Shown here: positions 7,867-16,700 of the stretch, piece after piece
How positions within the stretch are numbered: position 1 is the stretch's first letter
Layout: each line of letters begins with the position of its first letter
Source of the DNA: Phycisphaerae bacterium
GTDB lineage: Bacteria; Planctomycetota; Phycisphaerae; SM23-33
Reading direction: 5' to 3'
DNA length: 20,725 bases
NCBI GenBank assembly: GCA_030754715.1
Contig: JASLZV010000003.1
Span: 1-20,725 of the forward strand
Translations under genes and position numbers: made by a program
The notes under the pieces: model-generated
Told to the model about the DNA's origin: nothing
Database searches by the model: none
What the model saw: only the letters and a program-made list of their open reading frames with translations

Positions 7867-8928
7867 ATGGTCCAGGGACAGGAAGGTACGGACCGTCAGG
7901 GCGGTAACGCTCCGACGGAAGGCGCAGAAGGGCTCAACCTGCTGGTGGTTCTGCCGGCCCTGAACGAGGAGCGGACCGTGGGGGATGTGATTCGGCGGAT
8001 TCCCCGCGGGGTGGAGGGGATTAGCTCGACCCAGGTGCTGGTGGTGGACGACGGCAGTAGCGACCAGACGGGGGCCAGGGCGGCCGAGGCGGGGGCGGAG
8101 GTAATCCGCCACGACAGCCCGCTGGGAGTTGGGGAGGCGTTTCGCGAGGCCCTGACGTACGCTATAGACCGCCCGATCGACCTGATCGTGTGCATTGACG
8201 CCGACGGTCAGTTCGACCCGGCGGACATCCCGGCCCTGACCAAGCCGGTGGTCGAAGGAAAGGCGGACTTTGCCACCGCCTCGCGGTTCAAGGACCCCTC
8301 GCTGACGCCGAAGATGCCCTGGGTCAAGCGATGGGGGAACGGGATGATGAGCCGCCTGATCTCTCACCTGTCGCAGCAGAAGTTTCACGACGTATCCTGC
8401 GGGATGCGCTGCTACAGCCGTGAGGCGGCGATGCACCTGAACCTTCTTGGCGGGTTTACCTACACCCAGGAAGTGTTCCTGAACCTGGCCTTCAAGAAGA
8501 TGCGGATTGTGGAAGTGCCCGTCAAGGTGCGTGGCCGGCGCGAATTCGGCAAGAGCCGCGTGGCGAACAGCATTCCGAAGTACGCGTTCAACACTCTGCG
8601 GATCATTCTGCGATGTTACCGGGACTACCGCCCGATGAAGTTTTTCGGGTGGATTGCCGCGGTGCTGATGGTTCCCGGTGGGCTGCTGGTGGGATTTTTG
8701 CTGACCTGGTACATCATCCATGGCGCCTTCACGCCGCACAAGTGGGCGGGTTTTACGGGCGTTTCACTGTTTGCGATGGGCCTGCTGGTCCTCTGGTTCG
8801 GCATGATCGGGGACATGCTGGATCGCCACCGAATCTACCTGGAAGAACTGCTTTACGAGCAGCGGCGGGTTAAGCATCCGCGTCATCGGCGCGAAGAAGA
8901 CGCGAACAAGAGCGGTAATGAGAATTGA
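7867..8928 (+). CDS. GT2 glycosyltransferase, polyprenyl-phosphate (DPM/GtrB-like) type
   Basis: The ATG at 7867 follows GAAAGG by 8 bases. The 353-residue protein starts its GT-A fold at about residue 23 (LNLLVVLPALNEE). It shows the nucleotide-binding DDGSS at 61-65 and the metal-binding DADGQFDPADI at 111-121. Two hydrophobic segments (about 258-285 and 296-317) anchor the C-terminus in the membrane. This architecture is typical of dolichol-phosphate-mannose-synthase-like enzymes that move a sugar from a nucleotide donor to a polyprenyl phosphate on the cytoplasmic face. The sugar cannot be read from sequence. It is the first gene of the cluster and its stop overlaps the next frame. A GT-C enzyme encoded downstream is a plausible user of the lipid-linked sugar. 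Confidence 0.9.
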   Translation: MVQGQEGTDRQGGNAPTEGAEGLNLLVVLPALNEERTVGDVIRRIPRGVEGISSTQVLVVDDGSSDQTGARAAEAGAEVIRHDSPLGVGEAFREALTYAIDRPIDLIVCIDADGQFDPADIPALTKPVVEGKADFATASRFKDPSLTPKMPWVKRWGNGMMSRLISHLSQQKFHDVSCGMRCYSREAAMHLNLLGGFTYTQEVFLNLAFKKMRIVEVPVKVRGRREFGKSRVANSIPKYAFNTLRIILRCYRDYRPMKFFGWIAAVLMVPGGLLVGFLLTWYIIHGAFTPHKWAGFTGVSLFAMGLLVLWFGMIGDMLDRHRIYLEELLYEQRRVKHPRHRREEDANKSGNEN

Positions 8929-9491
8929 GGTGCGCCATAGGACGACCAGAGAAGAGATTGTTGGGTCGGATCCGGTTGAGCCAGAAGTCCCAAGGCTGGC
9001 GGTTTCCGCGGGCGGTTCTCAATCGCTTTTTGCACTGCATTGCGCGATACGTTCCGATGTTTCCGTCCACGCGCGTTCTGCTGCACCGGTTGCGTGGGGT
9101 CAAGATCGGCAAGGACGTGTTTATCGGGATCGAGGTGTTCATCGACGACGCCGAGCCGGACATTGTGACCATTGAGGACGAGGTGTCGATTATCGCTCGG
9201 GCCTCTATCATCGCCCACGCGCATTACCCCCTTCACCTGGAGAAGTTCCTTGTCGAGGCGGGACGGCGCCGCGGGGTAACGATCAAACGAGGGGCGTACG
9301 TGGGATTCGGCGCAATGATTCTGCCAGGTGTGACCATCGGCCAAGAGGCCGTCGTGGGTGCCGGCACGGTGGTGACGAAAGACGTTCCGGCGCGTGCGGT
9401 GGTTCTGGGGACAGCGGGGCGGATTGTCAAGCATCTCGACGAGACACCGGAAAACTCCGAGGCGGGCGATGATTCGTGCGCGTTTGCATGA
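8925..9491 (+). CDS. Hexapeptide-repeat acyltransferase (WbbJ/NodL-like O-acetyltransferase)
   Basis: The frame gives up to 188 residues. Left-handed beta-helix repeats are visible as VKIGKDVFIG, then DIVTIEDEVSIIARASIIAH, and GVTIKRGAYVGFGAMILPGV with VTIGQEAVVGAGTVVTKDVP. The AHAHYPLHL segment supplies the catalytic-type His seen in this family. Such enzymes transfer acetyl from acetyl-CoA to a sugar hydroxyl or amino group. The start is uncertain: TTG at 8925 overlaps the GT2 stop by 4 bases, and TTG at 8958 or 8961 follows a purine-rich GAGAAGAGA and is a fair alternative. The end overlaps the following GT4 gene by 16 bases, so the three genes are probably translated together. Its place between two glycosyltransferases points to modification of the same glycan. 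Confidence 0.85.
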   Translation: MRCAIGRPEKRLLGRIRLSQKSQGWRFPRAVLNRFLHCIARYVPMFPSTRVLLHRLRGVKIGKDVFIGIEVFIDDAEPDIVTIEDEVSIIARASIIAHAHYPLHLEKFLVEAGRRRGVTIKRGAYVGFGAMILPGVTIGQEAVVGAGTVVTKDVPARAVVLGTAGRIVKHLDETPENSEAGDDSCAFA

Positions 9492-10678
9492 TCACAACTT
9501 CGTATCCGCGCCGGGCTGGCGACATGGCCGGGGTGTTTATCGAGAGCCTCGCGAGGCATCTCGCCGAGGGGCATAAGATCGAGGTGGAGGTACTGGCGCC
9601 GGGGGAGGCCGCCGTGCCGGGGCACCAGATCCAAGCGGGCGTGGAGGTCCGGCGTCTGCGCTACTTTTGGCCGGCGCGATGGCAGAAACTGGCCTACGGT
9701 GACGGTATCCCGCGGAACCTTCGCCGGCACGGTATTGCGTGGCTGAACATTCCGCCGTTTTTTCTTGCGTTCGCCCACGGGCTTTGCCGGCGTGCCCGCC
9801 AAGCGGACGTCGTTCACGCCCACTGGGGGATATCGGGCGCCGTAGCGGTGGCGACACGGTGCATCCACCGCCGTCCGGTGGTTCTTTCGATTCGCGGCAG
9901 CGACGTGAGCACGACGATGAAGCCCATTCGCCTGGCCACCAACTGGGCCATTCGCCGCGCGGACGCGGTGATATCCAACTGTTCCGAATCGCACGAATTT
10001 TGCCGCGAGATTCGCGGCACGTCCGAGGGTTGCTACCAGATTCTCAACGGCGTGCAATGGCATAGCGACGAGGAACTTGCCCGTTTTCGACAAGGCCTGG
10101 AAGAACCCGGCCGCTTGAACATCATCAGCGTGGGGCGGCTGATCCCCGAGCGGCGCCACGGCCGGCTGGTTCGCGCGTTTGCGGCGCTGCGGGACGAATT
10201 CCCCCAGAGCACGCTGACGATTGTCGGGGACGGCTCGGAGTTTGCACCGCTGCGGGACCTAGCCGCGGAGTTGGGCGTAGGCGGTGAGGTACGCATGCCC
10301 GGGCGGGTGCCGGTTGGCGAGGTGTGCCGCTACCTTTGCGCGGCGGACCTGTACGTTTCGGCTACCCGCATCGAGGCGGCAGGCAACTCGGTGGTGGAGG
10401 CGGCAGCCCAGGGCCTGCCGATTGTCACGACGCGTGTGGGAGTGCCGGGGACGCTTGTCGTTGACGGTCAGGGCGGATATACTCTGGAACCCGATGACGA
10501 ACAGGGCATGGTCGAGGCGATGCGAAGGATGATGCGCGACCCTGATCTGCGGTCCACAGCGGGGCAAAAGATGCGGCGGAGGGTGGAGGAACTCGGCCTG
10601 ACCTGGCCCCACAGCGCCCGGCAAACCGTGGGGGTATACAAGAGCCTGGCAAGACCAGACCGCAGTGAAGGCGCCTAG
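9476..10678 (+). CDS. GT4-family glycosyltransferase
   Basis: The GTG at 9476 gives MRVCMITTSYPRRAGDMAGVF, the usual N-terminal loop of GT-B retaining enzymes; an ATG four codons later is the alternative. The protein has 400 residues. The donor-binding C-terminal half begins near residue 216 (LNIISVGRLIPE) and carries the EX7E signature as IEAAGNSVVE (Glu300 and Glu308), followed by AAAQGLPIVTTRVG. No membrane segment or signal peptide is seen, so it should work at the cytoplasmic face with a nucleotide sugar. HAHWGISGA near residue 118 resembles the acceptor-side segment of WcaL/capsule-type enzymes. It overlaps the acetyltransferase gene by 16 bases and lies 50 bp before the next gene. The linkage it forms cannot be predicted. 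Confidence 0.9.
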   Translation: MRVCMITTSYPRRAGDMAGVFIESLARHLAEGHKIEVEVLAPGEAAVPGHQIQAGVEVRRLRYFWPARWQKLAYGDGIPRNLRRHGIAWLNIPPFFLAFAHGLCRRARQADVVHAHWGISGAVAVATRCIHRRPVVLSIRGSDVSTTMKPIRLATNWAIRRADAVISNCSESHEFCREIRGTSEGCYQILNGVQWHSDEELARFRQGLEEPGRLNIISVGRLIPERRHGRLVRAFAALRDEFPQSTLTIVGDGSEFAPLRDLAAELGVGGEVRMPGRVPVGEVCRYLCAADLYVSATRIEAAGNSVVEAAAQGLPIVTTRVGVPGTLVVDGQGGYTLEPDDEQGMVEAMRRMMRDPDLRSTAGQKMRRRVEELGLTWPHSARQTVGVYKSLARPDRSEGA

Positions 10679-10728
10679 AAACCCGATAAGAAACAGACTG
10701 CCGTGAGCGTCCGTGAAAAGGAACGTAC

Positions 10729-12657
10729 ATGTCCGATGAGGAAGCGAAACAGAACGTAACGGAGCCAACCGGCGGTGCACAGGCCGGTTTCCTCGACGCG
10801 TCAGGGCGGGCACTACAGGCCGCTCCGTCAAGGCGTGGGGTTCTGGTATCCGGAGCGATCGTCCTGCTGGGCTTTGCCGTGTTGTCTGCGGCGAATTATT
10901 TACGCCTGGATCACCTGACCAGCGACCAGTTTACCGTCGGGGCGGTGGTCCAGCGTCAGATCGACCCGGAGCTGTTCCAGGATGACCCGACCTACGGCGA
11001 GAGCAGAAATTACCAGTGGTACCTTCCCTGGTACAGGAACCTCCTGGTGTTTCTGAGCCGCCTGGGCGGCGACATCTCCATGGGGTACTGGCTGCTGATG
11101 GTCGCGTGCAGCGCCATCACGCTGCTGGGGTTTTGGATTTTGTTTCTGAGGCTGGACGTCAATCCGCTTTGGGCGGCCGGCGGCGCGATCCTCACGGCGC
11201 TGCCTCGCCTGGCGTCGGGGCAGGAGATCAGCGGCGCCTGCGCCATGGAGACCGCCCTACCCCGCACCATGTTCAGCATGCTGCTGCCGATTATCCTGCT
11301 GGTGTTTTTTCGGTCGCATATGCGCGGTTGGCGCTGCGTGCTGTCCTTTCTGTTAATCGGGTTGTTCGCCAATGCCCACCCTATCAGCGGGATGTTTCTC
11401 TCTATTATTCTGTTGTCGGTGGTTCTGTACGTTAACCGCGCTCGTCTGAAGGGATGGCTGAAGGTGGCGGGTGCGGGTCTGGCGGCGGCGATAGGCATTC
11501 TGCCATTTGTTCTGTCGTTTCAATGGAAGCAACCAGCCGAACCCCTGAAAGGTACCCTTCTGGAACCGTTCGGCCCGCCAATCCCGGACTACGAACTGCT
11601 GAACAACACGGCGGTGTTCGCACTGTGCGTAGCACCTCTGGCGGTAACGGCCTGGCTGGTGCGGAGGCACTACCGGAAAGGCGGCATTCCCCCCGCGGCC
11701 GAGATCAGTTTCTGGTGCGTGTGCATCACCCTTGTCATCGCCGTGGTTGGCGGTGTGGTCAGCAGTCTGCTGCTGATGGTGAACTGCCGGAATTACTTTA
11801 CGCATCTTCACTGGATGCGGGCCACCCGCCTGATAGCCCCGTTTGCCATCGTGTCGATGGTGGTCTGGGCCGGTACGGTAAGGGCGGCGGCGCTGCCGGC
11901 CAGGAGAGCCCTGCTGATTGTGGGACTGACTCTGCTGCCGATCGCCGCGACGGTCGGCGGACTGGAGTATGTGTTCTTCGACCGGTACCAGCCGTTGAAA
12001 GCCCAGGCCCTGATTGCGGCCAAGGACACCCCGCCGAACGCCCTGCTGCTGGTGCCTCCGAAGGGTGGGGACGCCTTTCGGGTATGGTCCAGGCGGGCGA
12101 CGTTGTGGGCAAAGCCCGACCTGCATTTCCAATTCACCGGTAACAGGCGCATGGCCCGGGACTTTAACGAAAACACCGAGCAACTGTACCACCGCGGGGA
12201 CATCAAGGGTCTGCTAAGACTAGCCCGCCAGTTGCCGCACGAATTTGCCCGAAAGCAGGCATATGAATTAGTTGGGAAGTGGGAAGTCGAACTTGCCCGG
12301 AGTTCGCCGGAGGCACTGGCGGCCAAGTGGACCGAGGACCTCAGCCGTGAGTTGCCGAAGGCACTTGCCCGAAAACTGGCCGACAGACTTTCCGCGAAGT
12401 TGGCAAGCATCCGTATCCAGAATCTGCCGTCGGACAAGATAGCCGAGGAGCTAGCGGAGAAACTTGCCGAGAAATTGACGGTAGTGATGGACTACCGGAG
12501 GTTCGAGGCGCGCTACCTTGTCATTCCGCCGGATTGGGATCCGTCCCCGCTGCCGCGGGACCGCGGATATGGCGGGGTTTACAAGATTCCCCGCAAATCC
12601 CCACCGGCGATGCCGACCGGTTCAGGCGGGCCAGCCACCGCAGGTAAAGAAGATTAG
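10729..12657 (+). CDS. Polytopic membrane protein, GT-C-like, with unusual C-terminal helical repeats
   Basis: The ATG at 10729 follows AAAAGGAA (10717-10723). The 642-residue protein has a ~35-residue polar N-terminus, then about ten hydrophobic segments up to residue ~410, starting with GVLVSGAIVLLGFAVLSAANY. The first outside loop is acidic and aromatic (DPELFQDDPTYGES, NYQWYLPWYRNLL). The order of loops, and the later run TPPNALLLVPPKGGDAFRVWS, resemble uncharacterised GT-C-like membrane proteins of planctomycetes, but I do not recognise a named family with certainty. Residues ~490-586 form an amphipathic stretch of repeated A-R-K-L-A-like units (ARKLADRLSAKLA, ELAEKLAEKL) placed between the soluble domain and a final YLVIPPDWD strand. 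It probably acts in the same glycan pathway as its neighbours. Confidence 0.75.
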   Translation: MSDEEAKQNVTEPTGGAQAGFLDASGRALQAAPSRRGVLVSGAIVLLGFAVLSAANYLRLDHLTSDQFTVGAVVQRQIDPELFQDDPTYGESRNYQWYLPWYRNLLVFLSRLGGDISMGYWLLMVACSAITLLGFWILFLRLDVNPLWAAGGAILTALPRLASGQEISGACAMETALPRTMFSMLLPIILLVFFRSHMRGWRCVLSFLLIGLFANAHPISGMFLSIILLSVVLYVNRARLKGWLKVAGAGLAAAIGILPFVLSFQWKQPAEPLKGTLLEPFGPPIPDYELLNNTAVFALCVAPLAVTAWLVRRHYRKGGIPPAAEISFWCVCITLVIAVVGGVVSSLLLMVNCRNYFTHLHWMRATRLIAPFAIVSMVVWAGTVRAAALPARRALLIVGLTLLPIAATVGGLEYVFFDRYQPLKAQALIAAKDTPPNALLLVPPKGGDAFRVWSRRATLWAKPDLHFQFTGNRRMARDFNENTEQLYHRGDIKGLLRLARQLPHEFARKQAYELVGKWEVELARSSPEALAAKWTEDLSRELPKALARKLADRLSAKLASIRIQNLPSDKIAEELAEKLAEKLTVVMDYRRFEARYLVIPPDWDPSPLPRDRGYGGVYKIPRKSPPAMPTGSGGPATAGKED

Positions 12658-12680
12658 CTATCTGATCCGTTTGAAATAAC

Positions 12681-12699
12681 CACGGTGTGAACCATCGTG
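12681..12699 (+). other. Short stem-loop after the polytopic gene
   Basis: CACGGTG (12681-12687) can pair with CATCGTG (12693-12699), six of seven positions Watson-Crick, across a five-base loop. It is followed only by TTTAG, so it is a weak terminator candidate at best. Confidence 0.25.
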
Positions 12700-12706
12700 T
12701 TTAGAG

Positions 12707-12738
12707 CCTATCGGAATCTTCACCGGTAGGACTGGTGA
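12707..12738 (+). promoter_or_regulatory. Two mutually exclusive hairpins in the leader of the AglD-type gene
   Basis: CCTATCGG (12707-12714) pairs with CCGGTAGG (12723-12730) over eight positions with one G-U wobble. An alternative stem, TCACC (12720-12724) with GGTGA (12734-12738), uses overlapping bases. Both lie 22-53 bases before the ATG at 12760. Such a switchable pair could regulate translation, but chance is not excluded. Confidence 0.3.
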
Positions 12739-12759
12739 GAATTAATTTTATTCCGAGAC

Positions 12760-13752
12760 ATGACCAAACCCAGAAAACCGTCACCCCGGCGCCGTGGCAC
12801 AACAAGAACCGCCCTGCTAATTATCGCCAAGTGGGTGATGTTTCTGGTCGTAGTGGTGTTTGTCGGCAGATCGCTGGTGGTCCAATGCCTGGAGGTTCAG
12901 TGGTCGCAATTGCGGTTTCGCCCCGGAATTCTGGTCGCAGCGGCAGCGTCGGCGCTGGCGGGCAAGGCGGTGGTGGTTGTCGCTTTCCGATCCCTGCTGC
13001 GCCCGTTCTGCCAGCCTCCCGGCTGGCGGGAAATGATGACCGTCACCTGGATACCCCCCATCGGAAAGTACATTCCCGGCAAGGTAGCCAGCGTAGCGGG
13101 CGCGGTATGGCTTCTCGCCAGGAATAACGTAGCCGGTGCGGTGGCGGTGGGTGTCGTTTTCATACTCAACGGTCTGATGGTCGTGTTGGGACTGATCCTG
13201 TCGATCCCTCTGATTTTCTGGGGGCCGATTCGCCGGGAGATCCCCTGGGCGTGGCCCGGCGCCATGGCGCTGATTGTGGGGGGGTTGATTTTCCTCCATC
13301 CGAAGGTTTTTTCAAAGGTGGGCAACTTCGTGCTGCGTAAGATGGGGCGCCAACCGGTCGCTTCGATGCCTCGCGTCCGGGACTACCCGCCGGTGTTGCT
13401 GGCGATGCTCGGTCAGAGCGCCCTGCTGGGCCTGTCCCTGTGGCTGGTGACGTACGCGATCACCGACATTTCAGCCGGTTGGATTCTTTATTACATCTCG
13501 GCGATGTGCCTGGCCTCTACCCTGGGATTCCTGGCGGTATTCGCACCGGGCGGACTGGGCGTCCGTGAAGGTATCCTGTTGTTCGTTCTTGGTTTTGCCA
13601 GCACGGGGGGCGGGGCCGTTGCGGGCATACCCGTTGTTGTCATCCTTGACCGCATCCTGAAAACAGTCGTGGAGATAGTGTTGGCGGGAATCGGGTTTGT
13701 GATTATGTTACTGTTGCCGAAAAAGCCGAAGAAGGAGACGGGCGTTGTTTGA
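12760..13752 (+). CDS. LPG-synthase-TM / AglD-type (UPF0104) membrane protein
   Basis: This 330-residue protein has a basic N-terminus and about eight hydrophobic segments. It carries the hallmarks of the lysylphosphatidylglycerol synthase transmembrane family: GKYIPGKVAS at 102-111 and FAPGGLGVREG at 261-271, followed by a long hydrophobic stretch and a lysine-rich tail. It lacks the soluble aminoacyl-transfer domain of MprF, so it is not a lysyl-PG synthase. Stand-alone members of the family occur in polysaccharide and lipid-glycan clusters and are often suggested to be flippases. The ATG at 12760 has only a weak Shine-Dalgarno sequence, and a 102-bp gap with hairpins precedes it. The 3' end carries AAGGAG, which serves as the ribosome binding site of the next gene, and the two frames overlap by 8 bases. 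Confidence 0.87.
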   Translation: MTKPRKPSPRRRGTTRTALLIIAKWVMFLVVVVFVGRSLVVQCLEVQWSQLRFRPGILVAAAASALAGKAVVVVAFRSLLRPFCQPPGWREMMTVTWIPPIGKYIPGKVASVAGAVWLLARNNVAGAVAVGVVFILNGLMVVLGLILSIPLIFWGPIRREIPWAWPGAMALIVGGLIFLHPKVFSKVGNFVLRKMGRQPVASMPRVRDYPPVLLAMLGQSALLGLSLWLVTYAITDISAGWILYYISAMCLASTLGFLAVFAPGGLGVREGILLFVLGFASTGGGAVAGIPVVVILDRILKTVVEIVLAGIGFVIMLLLPKKPKKETGVV

Positions 13753-16700
13753 ATCCGACCACACACCACAAGCGGCCCGGCCGTGGGGGCTGGAGACTAT
13801 ACCCCCGCGTCGAAAACACTTGTGGATTGTCGGTGGGATCGTCACCCTGGTCTATCTGATCGGCGTAACGGGTCGGTGGTGGCCCACGCCGGACAGCGCA
13901 CTGTATCTGGGATTGGCCCGGGCCCTGGTAAGGAGACAAGGGTATCAGTTCAACGGCGAGCCGTGCAACGCCGTCACCCCCGGGTTGCCGGTGATCCTAG
14001 CGGTCTGTCGCAAGCTATTCGGGGCGGTTTACTGGGCTCCGAATCTCCTGATGACCATCTGCGGGCTGGCCACCTTGTCGCTAATCTATCGGGTAATCTC
14101 ATACCTGGGCGACCGACGGACCGCGTTGATGGTGGTTATTTGCTGCGCGTTTTCATACACGTTCTACATTAGTTCCCATCGCATTCTCACCGACGCCCCC
14201 TTTGCGCTTTTTTTCTGGGCGACACTCTACGCCTGCCTTCGGGCCCGGCGGGGAAGCCTCTGGTGGCTGCTGATGGCGATGATTCTGGCGGCGGCCGGCC
14301 TTTTGATTCGCGCACCGGGCGCCCTGGTGTTCGGTTCACTGACGGCGGGACTACTGGCGGACTGGCCCAGGAGAACCCAACGCAGAAAACTCCTTCTGGC
14401 GGGCGTGGCATTTCTGGTTGTGGCCGTTGCGGCCACGGCGGTTCTCTACCGGATTGGCCGGGCGAGCGGAGACAAGATTCCACTATATGCCAAACCGTTC
14501 CAGCTTTTAATGGAACTGGGACCCTCGGAGGTGGTCAGGCGGCTTGGCGAGGGTATGGTCAAGGTTCCCTATGCGACATCCGAACTGTTCACCGGCCAGG
14601 AGTTCCTGTCGTTCGGCCTGGTGGCGATAGGGTTGGTGGTTATCGGCGGGGCTGCATTGTGGGCACGGGGGCAGCGCATGGGAGGGGTCACCGTTGTGGT
14701 GAGTTTGTTCCTGTTGATGATTCTTGGGGGCGCCAAGTCGATCCGTCCCCGCTACCTCCTTCCGCTCCAGGGAATCCTTGCTTACATGATGCTCGAAGGG
14801 CTGGGGTGGGTCGTGCGTGCTTTCCGCCGTCGCGGGGGTGAAACGTCCGGACCGCGGGTGTACTGGAAAGCCGCGGCGATACTGACCGCATTTGTGATGT
14901 TGATTAATGCCCCCCGGCTGTTTCTAAACGCGGTGTACTACAGTTATCTCAGCCACACGCCGCGGTACTACAAGGTCATCAACCAGGGGCGCTCTGCCGA
15001 GCATATCGAAGTAGGAGAACTACTGTATAAGAAATGCCCGCCGAACAGTTCGATCGCGGTCCCGAAACAAGACGTGCCCATTTTCCATTATCTAACCGAC
15101 CGTCAAGTTGTGTCTCTGCCTGAAACCAGACAGAAGTCGGCCGACGACGCCAAGAAAGTGGTGAGATTCATCATCCGCTCGCCGCACATTCCCTTTTTTG
15201 TGGTTGACGCGAAAGAAGAACGAACCAGGTTCGGCAAGGAGAAGCACAAGTACCGCAAGAAAGTTCAGGCAGGGCTCAAGAAATACACGATGAAACCGAT
15301 CAGAAGCGGCAAGAGTGTCCCAAAGCCCGGTCACTTCACGAAGCAGTATTATCTGATACGGGTCTACCGAGGAAAACGTTACCACGCGTATTTCTTCGGC
15401 AGCCATCGAAGCCCACCTCTCGAAAGTACGGCCTCAGCCGACAAGTCCAAGAAGGGCCTGCCCCTGACGCACGAGGCCCGCGGCCCGATCTACAAGGTGA
15501 ACCACAAGAAGAAATACTTCCTATTCCTGACGGAAAGAGGCCGCGTGAAGGTTAAGTGGACCGATAAGACCCTCATTCACCTGCGCTCGTACAAGAGACT
15601 GGAGGATCTGGACTCGGCCGGGCAGGACGCCAGGGTCTATGGCGAGGGCAATAGGCCCGCGGTCCTGGCCCGGGGCGTGTTCAAGGCCACGCACCTGGTG
15701 ATCTATCCCAGCAGGGGCAAGATCAAAGCGTTCCTGCCGACCAATAAGCGGGCGAACATCATTGCCGGCGTTCTTCGCCAGAATCGCCGGGTGCTGCAAC
15801 TGTCGGTCGGCGGCAGGACGATCGAGATGCGGACGCTTGGGCGGCCGAAGTGCGAGTTCATCAGCCCGGACAAGGCCCCGGAGATCAAACCGTTTGTCCT
15901 TGGCTGCGAGGTGTTCGGCAAGGATACCGGCAGATACATAGTGGCCGATCGCATCGCCCTATGGCAGGAGAGCGTCCCCCAGGACGATCCGGGTCTTCCG
16001 CGAGCGCTGATCATCGGCGACTCTGTCTCGGTACACTACCACCCGCATGTGGTGGCTGCGTTGAAGGGCAAAGCGAACGTACACCGCATTACGGGCAACG
16101 GCAGGGCGAGCATGGTCGGGGTAAAGAACATTCACCGCTGGCTGGGGGCCTACTGGCTGAAAGGGCATCACTGGGACGTGATCCAGTTCAACCACGGCCT
16201 GCACGACCTGAGGGGCACTCGGGGGGTTCGGAGCGAGAGTGGCAATACGTGGTACTCCGAGCCGTGGGTATCGATTGGGCAGTACAAGAAGAACCTCGAA
16301 TACATGATTTCGCAGATGCAAAAGACGGGGGCGAAGATTATCTGGGCCACCACGACCCCGATGTGGTGTGATTACCAAGACCGAAAGAAGGGAGCGGAAG
16401 CGGCGTACAACCAGGCGGCCCTGGAAGTCATGAGAAAACACGCGATCCCGGTCAACGACCTGTGGGGGGCCTGCCAAGGCAAATATCCGGGCAAGTGGGG
16501 CAACAATCCTGTCCACCCGTTTGGCGAGGGCCCGAAAGTTCTGGGGCAACTGACGGCAGAGGCGATCCTTACGGCTGTCCGGCAGTCGGCGGTCGAACGG
16601 ATGTCCATTGCGGACTACAAGAAGCAATTGCCCCTCGCGCACAATGCGCACGGTCCGGTGTACGAAGTCAACCGTAAGGACAAGCACTTTATGTTCCTGA

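Noticed and set aside
7705..8739. A 344-residue minus-strand frame over the promoter region and GT2 gene
   Set aside because: It is antisense to the well-supported GT2, crosses the likely promoter, and its His/Arg/Pro-rich translation is typical of a shadow frame.
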